Assembly (NCBI GenBank): GCA_947579605.1
Contig: OX388314.1
Span: forward strand, 11,033,982-11,097,981
Origin: Athripsodes cinereus
Lineage: Eukaryota > Arthropoda > Insecta > Trichoptera > Leptoceridae
Length of the DNA stretch: 64,000 bases
Reading direction: 5' to 3'
The translations under genes and the position numbers were made by a program. The notes beneath the pieces were generated by a model. That model saw only the letters and a program-made list of their open reading frames with translations, was not told the origin of the DNA and searched no databases. This document shows positions 59,384 through 64,000 of this stretch, one piece after another (the first letter of the stretch is position 1; the number at the start of each line of letters is the position of its first letter).

Positions 59384-59520
59384 TATTTATTTATTTTATT
59401 CATCACTGTACATTGGTTACAATATTTCAAATCAAAACAGAGTGTCATAAAAATATCAGCTATACAATTCAATGTACAGAAGGTGAGATTATCACTAAAA
59501 AGCGATATCTTCCAATTAAC
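59384..59520 (-). repeat. LINE 3' tail with conserved hairpin
   Basis: Minus strand: ttggaagatatcgcttttta, then gtgataatctcacc, an AT-rich body, ttgtaaccaatgtacagtga and an aaataaataaa tail. Same subfamily as 43298 and 62160. Confidence 0.7.
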
Positions 59521-59679
59521 TAGGTAGTGATATCCATTTACATAATGAAATATTAACAATTGCTTTATTGACAGTCAGTAGTGATATTCATTTACATGAT
59601 GAAAATTATTAAAAGGAAGATCAATTACTATTTTCTTTGATTTTAAGTAAACAAACATCCAACAAACAGTAATTTACCC

Positions 59680-60063
59680 ATGAAAAAGCTATTAATAACT
59701 GGCTAACAATACCAGGACAAAAACATGCAAAAAACCTAAATGAAGGTTTCTCGTCAAAAAAAAGTAGAGGCATTCTCACACTTAACAAAGAGAACCTAAA
59801 AATTCTCACCAGAGTACTAACGGTGACTACGTAACACTTATGTATAACGAAACTAACTTGTGCAGATTTGGCGTGAATCAACATGAAACTCCTTTGCATC
59901 TACTCACGGAATGTGAACCAATAATGCAAACAAGAGCCAAAATAATTGGCTCACACTTTCCTAATTAAGAACAGATCAAAGTAACGAACCCACATCAAAT
60001 TTTGAATTTCTTTCAGGTTTTAGGTTTGTGGGAAGACATCTATGGACTAAATCATACAATGGA
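59680..60063 (+). mobile_element. LINE remnant with C-terminal zinc-knuckle region
   Basis: In broken frames: NNWLTIPGQKHAKNLNEGF, LTLNKENLKILTRVLT, then NLCRFGVNQHETPLHLLTEC, then NPHQILNFFQVLGLWEDI. The C-x-H-x4-C block and the preceding GxxxAK...LTLN..N segment match the C-terminal (RNase H plus zinc-knuckle) part of I/R1-type LINEs. One frameshift after RVLT and a stop after GSHFPN make it non-coding. Confidence 0.65.
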
Positions 60064-62159
60064 CTACATCTAGAAGTTGAGGTGGACAACGTCTTTGGAT
60101 GGAAGAAAAAATTACCCATTTCAGGAGATTGTTCAAAATTGTTTCTTTGTTGAAACTTTAAAAGTCGGAGGACTCCTACTTATCTATTCTTTTGTAAGGT
60201 TTTTTTCTGGACTGACTTGGGGTTCACCTTTAGGATTTCAGTCAAGTACAAAAATGTACTTTAAGGTGTTTGATGTAATATCAACAAAATTATAAATGTG
60301 TGCCACACACACACTAGAGCTAGACTTGTGTTTTTTTCTTGACATTTTGTTAAGTAATTGATTAATAAGTGTTATGTAATCAAGTGCCCTTCATAAAATA
60401 ATACATTGCATTACAAATGATTATAATGTCCCAAAAAATTTGATGAAAATTGAATAGTATTGACGAAACACTGATGGAAAAAAACTAACTGTCATTGAAG
60501 CACTAAATACCCATAGCCTCAAACCACAACCTTCCTGCACTATTATTTTTACTAGAAAATAATATAAAGAAGCTTTGCAAAAGTTAGTAAATGCAAATAA
60601 TGTATTACTATGTAATTAGATAAATAAATATTCACCAAAACAATTTACCTAGAAATGAAAATATATCTTCTAGAAAGAATATCCACAATAGAAGTTCTTT
60701 AATATAAATTTTGTTTTGAATCACAGTTCAGTTAACTGTAATAAAGAAAAATTCATGATGACATTGTTCAAATGACCTTTGTCTAAGAATTATGTCCCCA
60801 CAATAAGGAACCTATGGTTAGAAGCAAATAGCAAAGTGGTAGCTGATAATAATATAAGATTGAGGCAGTTAATAAATATACAAACAAAATAGTAAATAAA
60901 ACCTAGTTATATATTATTCAAGTTTACTCTAAATTAAATGAAAAGAAAGAAGTAATGGAAGGGAAAATGCACAATTAAAAGACAATCACCTTCAATTGAC
61001 ATATCAATATATTAAAAAAATCACTAATTATTTATCAGTCATGTAAAATAAGTGATTAAACATATAAACCATTCAAAAAAATCAATGCAGTGTAAATATT
61101 CTGCATTTTACTTCTCAAATTTATATTGGATATTAGCAAATTTTCATAATTTATTCAAGTAAACGGAACACTACAGACAATACATATAAATTTAGTCCAG
61201 TTATACAATTATGATTAACAAGTATGCAATGCAATGTCCAATTTATAAGTGTCCAATAATAAATAAGTAGTCTGCATTTGTTGAAAAAAAAAGATGTGAC
61301 TCAAGTGGCACAAAATTTCATAAGTTTCATTGACAGTTAGCTGTTATTCAACTTATTAATATTGTCAACAAGATTAAGACCATTGTGCACGTTCAAACTA
61401 ATTGAACATTTCTAGTTTTAATTGACAATTTTTAAATTATGCCTAATGAGATAAAAAGAAATAATTGTTTTTAGTGCATCAAAATTCTACGTACATCAAA
61501 AGCATACTAAAAATAAAGAATGTTAGAATATAGAAGAAAATTAAGAGATAGATCACCAATAACCATTATGCTACAATATTACTAAACTGCCATATAATAA
61601 TAAATCTAACTACAGTAAAATTATGATACCTAAAGACAACAATCGGTGAACCGGAGTAAATTACACCAAATAGGGTAGAAATAAAAAAATTAGGTTTAAT
61701 AATGTAATTTTTCTAATTCGTTTTTTATAAAAGGATCAGTGTTTTTACAAATTATTATTTTAATTACAAATTTTGGTTGTCTCCTTTTCAAAACGAGAGG
61801 GTAATATCAACTCACATAAAAAAATTGGAGTAATGAATAAAAAAGTTCATTGATCGCTGCTTTAAACAATTGTTTAGTGACTATGTAGATATTTTTACAA
61901 TAGAAACTATTATTGGATAAAACTGTACACAACTCACAAATTAATTGCTAAATGAATGGAATTATGCAACAATGTTTCAAGTGACATCCATAAACTGAGA
62001 TATTAAAATCAATGTTTTGCACCCTTTCCAAACAAACTGTGCAAACAAATGTTCTCCCTTTCCTTTCCTCAATGAATAAATGAGAAGAAAAATATTTAGT
62101 TAGACCTCCTTCTTTTGTCTACATTTACAAGAGTAAGAAAAGACAGACAGAGCAAATAT
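60064..62159. other. AT-rich DNA downstream of the 62.6-kb gene
   Basis: No exon or repeat was identified. It may include the 3' UTR of the minus-strand gene. Confidence 0.4.
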
Positions 62160-62290
62160 ATTTATTTATTTATTTTATTCTTTACTGTACATTGTTTACA
62201 ATAAAACAAATTAACATAGAAAATATCATTTATACAATTCAATGCACAGAGGGCGAGTTTATCGCTAAAATGCGATGTCTTCCAACTAAC
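62160..62290 (-). repeat. LINE 3' tail with conserved hairpin
   Basis: Minus strand: gttggaagacatcgcatttt, then agcgataaactcgccctctg, an AT-rich body, acaatgtacagtaaag and an aaataaataaa tail. Stem atcgc/gcgat. Confidence 0.75.
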
Positions 62291-62603
62291 CCGGGATTTT
62301 TTATTTGATTTCATTATTCACAGGGTTTGTATATAATGGACAAGGCTATTGAGTCAACATTTAAAGTTAACAAGTCATGAGTTAAAACAAATAGATATTA
62401 GGAATGATCGGTTAATTTTACCTGCTTGATTATTTCAGGAAAGCAATAATAGGTTTCTTTTTTATGGTTAAATTATGGCACCAACCATTTTTTCCATTTT
62501 TTAGCTTACGTTGTTGCACAACTTATTCCAAATAATAAAAACAAATGGTAACATTAGCTTAGTAGTTGCAGTAGTATTGATTAAGTATGTAATATATAAA
62601 ATA

Positions 62604-62729
62604 TTAATATCTAACAGGTTGCCAGTATCCCGTGTGCTCATCCCGGCGATAATAGTGAGGTCTGTTGTCTCGGAACACTGTCACTGCTGGGAATTGATTG
62701 TCTTGAATATATTTTAAAGTTGTCCTCAT
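62604..62729 (-). CDS. Unrecognised gene, last coding exon
   Basis: 41 codons then TAA, read from 62729 down to 62604. Acceptor attattttcag precedes it on the minus strand. The protein end includes TTLKYIQDNQFPAVTVFRDN, then RPHYYRRDEHTGYW and QPVRY. It joins the exon at 63479-63640 in phase 0. The dense Tyr/Arg/His-rich soluble sequence and clean splice sites indicate a real conserved protein, but I do not recognise the family. A LINE tail sits in the 749-bp intron (62967-63097). Confidence 0.75.
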   Translation of the reverse strand: MRTTLKYIQDNQFPAVTVFRDNRPHYYRRDEHTGYWQPVRY

Positions 62730-62966
62730 CTGAAAATAATAAAAGAGTGGATATAGAGAGTAACTGTATTTTACAGAAAACAATAATTATGCCTGCTGCC
62801 TGCTGCACTATTGGTTATGATTAATGGTCACATAGGATCTCACCCGTCCTTTCTATCTATCTGCTACCTATTGATCAAAACTTTACCAAACAATCTCACA
62901 ATTTACACAAAACAAATAAGTAAATGATAGCGACACTATGAGAGTTTATACTAACAAAACACGTGC

Positions 62967-63097
62967 ATAATAATAATAATAAACTTTATTGCACAATAAG
63001 AAGCATACATAATTACCAAGTTATAAAACAATGTGATACAAATAAATGATATTGTGCAATGGGAGAGTTTATCGCAGAAGCGATATCTTCCAACTAA
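62967..63097 (-). repeat. LINE 3' tail with hairpin and (TAA)n end, intronic
   Basis: Minus strand: gttggaagatatcgcttctg, then cgataaactctcccattgca, an AT-rich body, then gtgcaataaagtt and a trinucleotide run. Perfect tatcgc-ttct-gcgata hairpin. It lies in the last intron of the 62604-63640 gene, same strand. Confidence 0.8.
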
Positions 63098-63478
63098 CAG
63101 ATAGGTTCATTTACAATAATAATTATCAAGTCCAATCAGAGTCATGCTTATTTAGTTAAATAAAACAAAAAATCAATTTAGAAATTTATATGAAATATCA
63201 ATTTAGTTTTTTGAATCTAAATATATTTTTAATGGAATACAATAATAATAAAAATGAATAACGAAATTGGTAAGGCCCTTCAAGAAGACACTGTTTTGAA
63301 ATTCTAATTGAACATAACCTAATTATAACATGGCATGTAAACATTATCATATGACTGAAGACATTACATCAAGCAAAATTACCAAAACAAGTGTGTTTTG
63401 TACGTATTATCAAAACAAGTATTTAAAGCATATAGTAAAGTAAGTATTAGTAAAAATAAGTTGAGCACTCTTACTCAC

Positions 63479-63640
63479 TTGATTAACAAAGTGTGCTGGT
63501 TCTACTTGTGGTGAGGTTGATAGATGCTGCAAAATAAATTCATCTGACTGTTCTAACCAAAGATCCACTCCCCTCAAAGGACCGTAGTTAAAAGGGCCAA
63601 TACGTAACATTCCTATTGATGAATCGTATATATCCAAAAC
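63479..63640 (-). CDS. Unrecognised gene, penultimate coding exon
   Basis: 54 codons, exactly 162 bp, phase 0 at both ends. Acceptor attatttctag at its 5' side and donor caa|gtgagtaag at its 3' side (minus strand). Encodes DIYDSSIGMLRIGPFNYGPL, then RGVDLWLEQSDEFILQHL, then VEPAHFVNQ. No transmembrane or signal segment is visible here. Upstream exons lie beyond the right edge, after an intron that contains a LINE-B insertion. Composition and splice signals strongly support a functional gene. Its function is unknown to me. Confidence 0.78.
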
Positions 63641-63770
63641 CTAGAAATAATAAAAAGTTAACAACTTGATTTCATTATACAGCATTTGTTAATTTTAATT
63701 TTATAGACTAAACAAATAATTGCAAAAAGCTTCTGATTGTTTACAATTGTGAAAAACATTATATAGTACA

Positions 63771-63970
63771 ATACTATAGCCTCACACCATGTCCCAAGTG
63801 GGGTAGACAAGAGAAAACGGACTACCAAATAAATCTATTCTTACACACTTCCTTTGCTTCCTCCACGTTCATACAATTTCTCACGCACGCACATCGGTTT
63901 CCCTTATTCAACACACAGGCATCCTTGAGAATTTGATCCATGAGATCAAGCCACATAGTTCTCAGACACC
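63771..63970 (-). mobile_element. LINE-B 3' fragment with 13-bp TSD, intronic
   Basis: The last 200 bp of LINE-B on the minus strand: tail end ctatagcctcac, WDMV-type end, and codons matching CKNRF...SAYPTW, RNCMNVEEA and WLDLMDQILKD. attatatagtaca flanks it perfectly (63758-63770 and 63971-63983). It lies upstream of the 63479-63640 exon, in an intron of that gene. Confidence 0.88.
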
Positions 63971-64000
63971 ATTATATAGTACACATTAGATAAATAAATA

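Noticed and set aside
1..64000. Endogenous viral element
   Set aside because: All reverse transcriptase-like sequences are non-LTR (RTE, R1, jockey/CR1 type). No envelope, capsid or viral replicase motif was seen.

Overview
This window is AT-rich eukaryotic nuclear DNA. It has GT-AG introns, tRNA-derived SINEs, many 5'-truncated non-LTR retrotransposons with target-site duplications (TSDs), hAT, Tc1/mariner and Helitron-type elements, and no bacterial gene organisation. RTE-type and R1-type LINEs together with hAT MITEs and Helitron ends suggest an arthropod, most likely an insect. The order cannot be fixed from the sequence, though hemipteran-like is a reasonable guess. Most of the window is gene-poor and repeat-rich.

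Only two host-type loci can be supported. A decayed three-exon THAP zinc-finger locus lies at 8840-9984 (+). The last two coding exons of an unrecognised but intact-looking gene lie at 62604-63640 (-); its 5' part continues beyond the right edge.

Mobile DNA, left to right: a 68-bp hAT MITE (2262); LINE-B fragments (4600, 16869, 20440, 28243, 63771); an inverted pair of Helitron-like elements (5363 and 38760); four copies of a tRNA-derived SINE (6818, 18552, 46426, 54826); an RTE-A copy split by a 4.5-kb insertion that itself contains a 2.1-kb hAT element, a LINE-B copy and another hAT MITE (13157-18397); further RTE-A copies (22925, 26275, 29433, 52818), including one with a long uninterrupted endonuclease/reverse transcriptase frame; a 505-bp hAT element with hexamer-rich ends (26721); an R1-clade fragment (39727); fold-back MITEs (12413, 21866, 24323, 41228, 47454); a jockey/CR1-type fragment (55677); and several LINE 3' tails that share a conserved terminal hairpin.

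The most striking locus is 42045-43070. It is a 313-bp-period tandem array of 3.3 units embedded in a TA microsatellite. Each complete unit carries a hammerhead self-cleaving ribozyme with the full conserved core and all three helices. This is the organisation expected of a retrozyme-like, non-coding circular-RNA retroelement, and it is the best candidate here for a new biological system.
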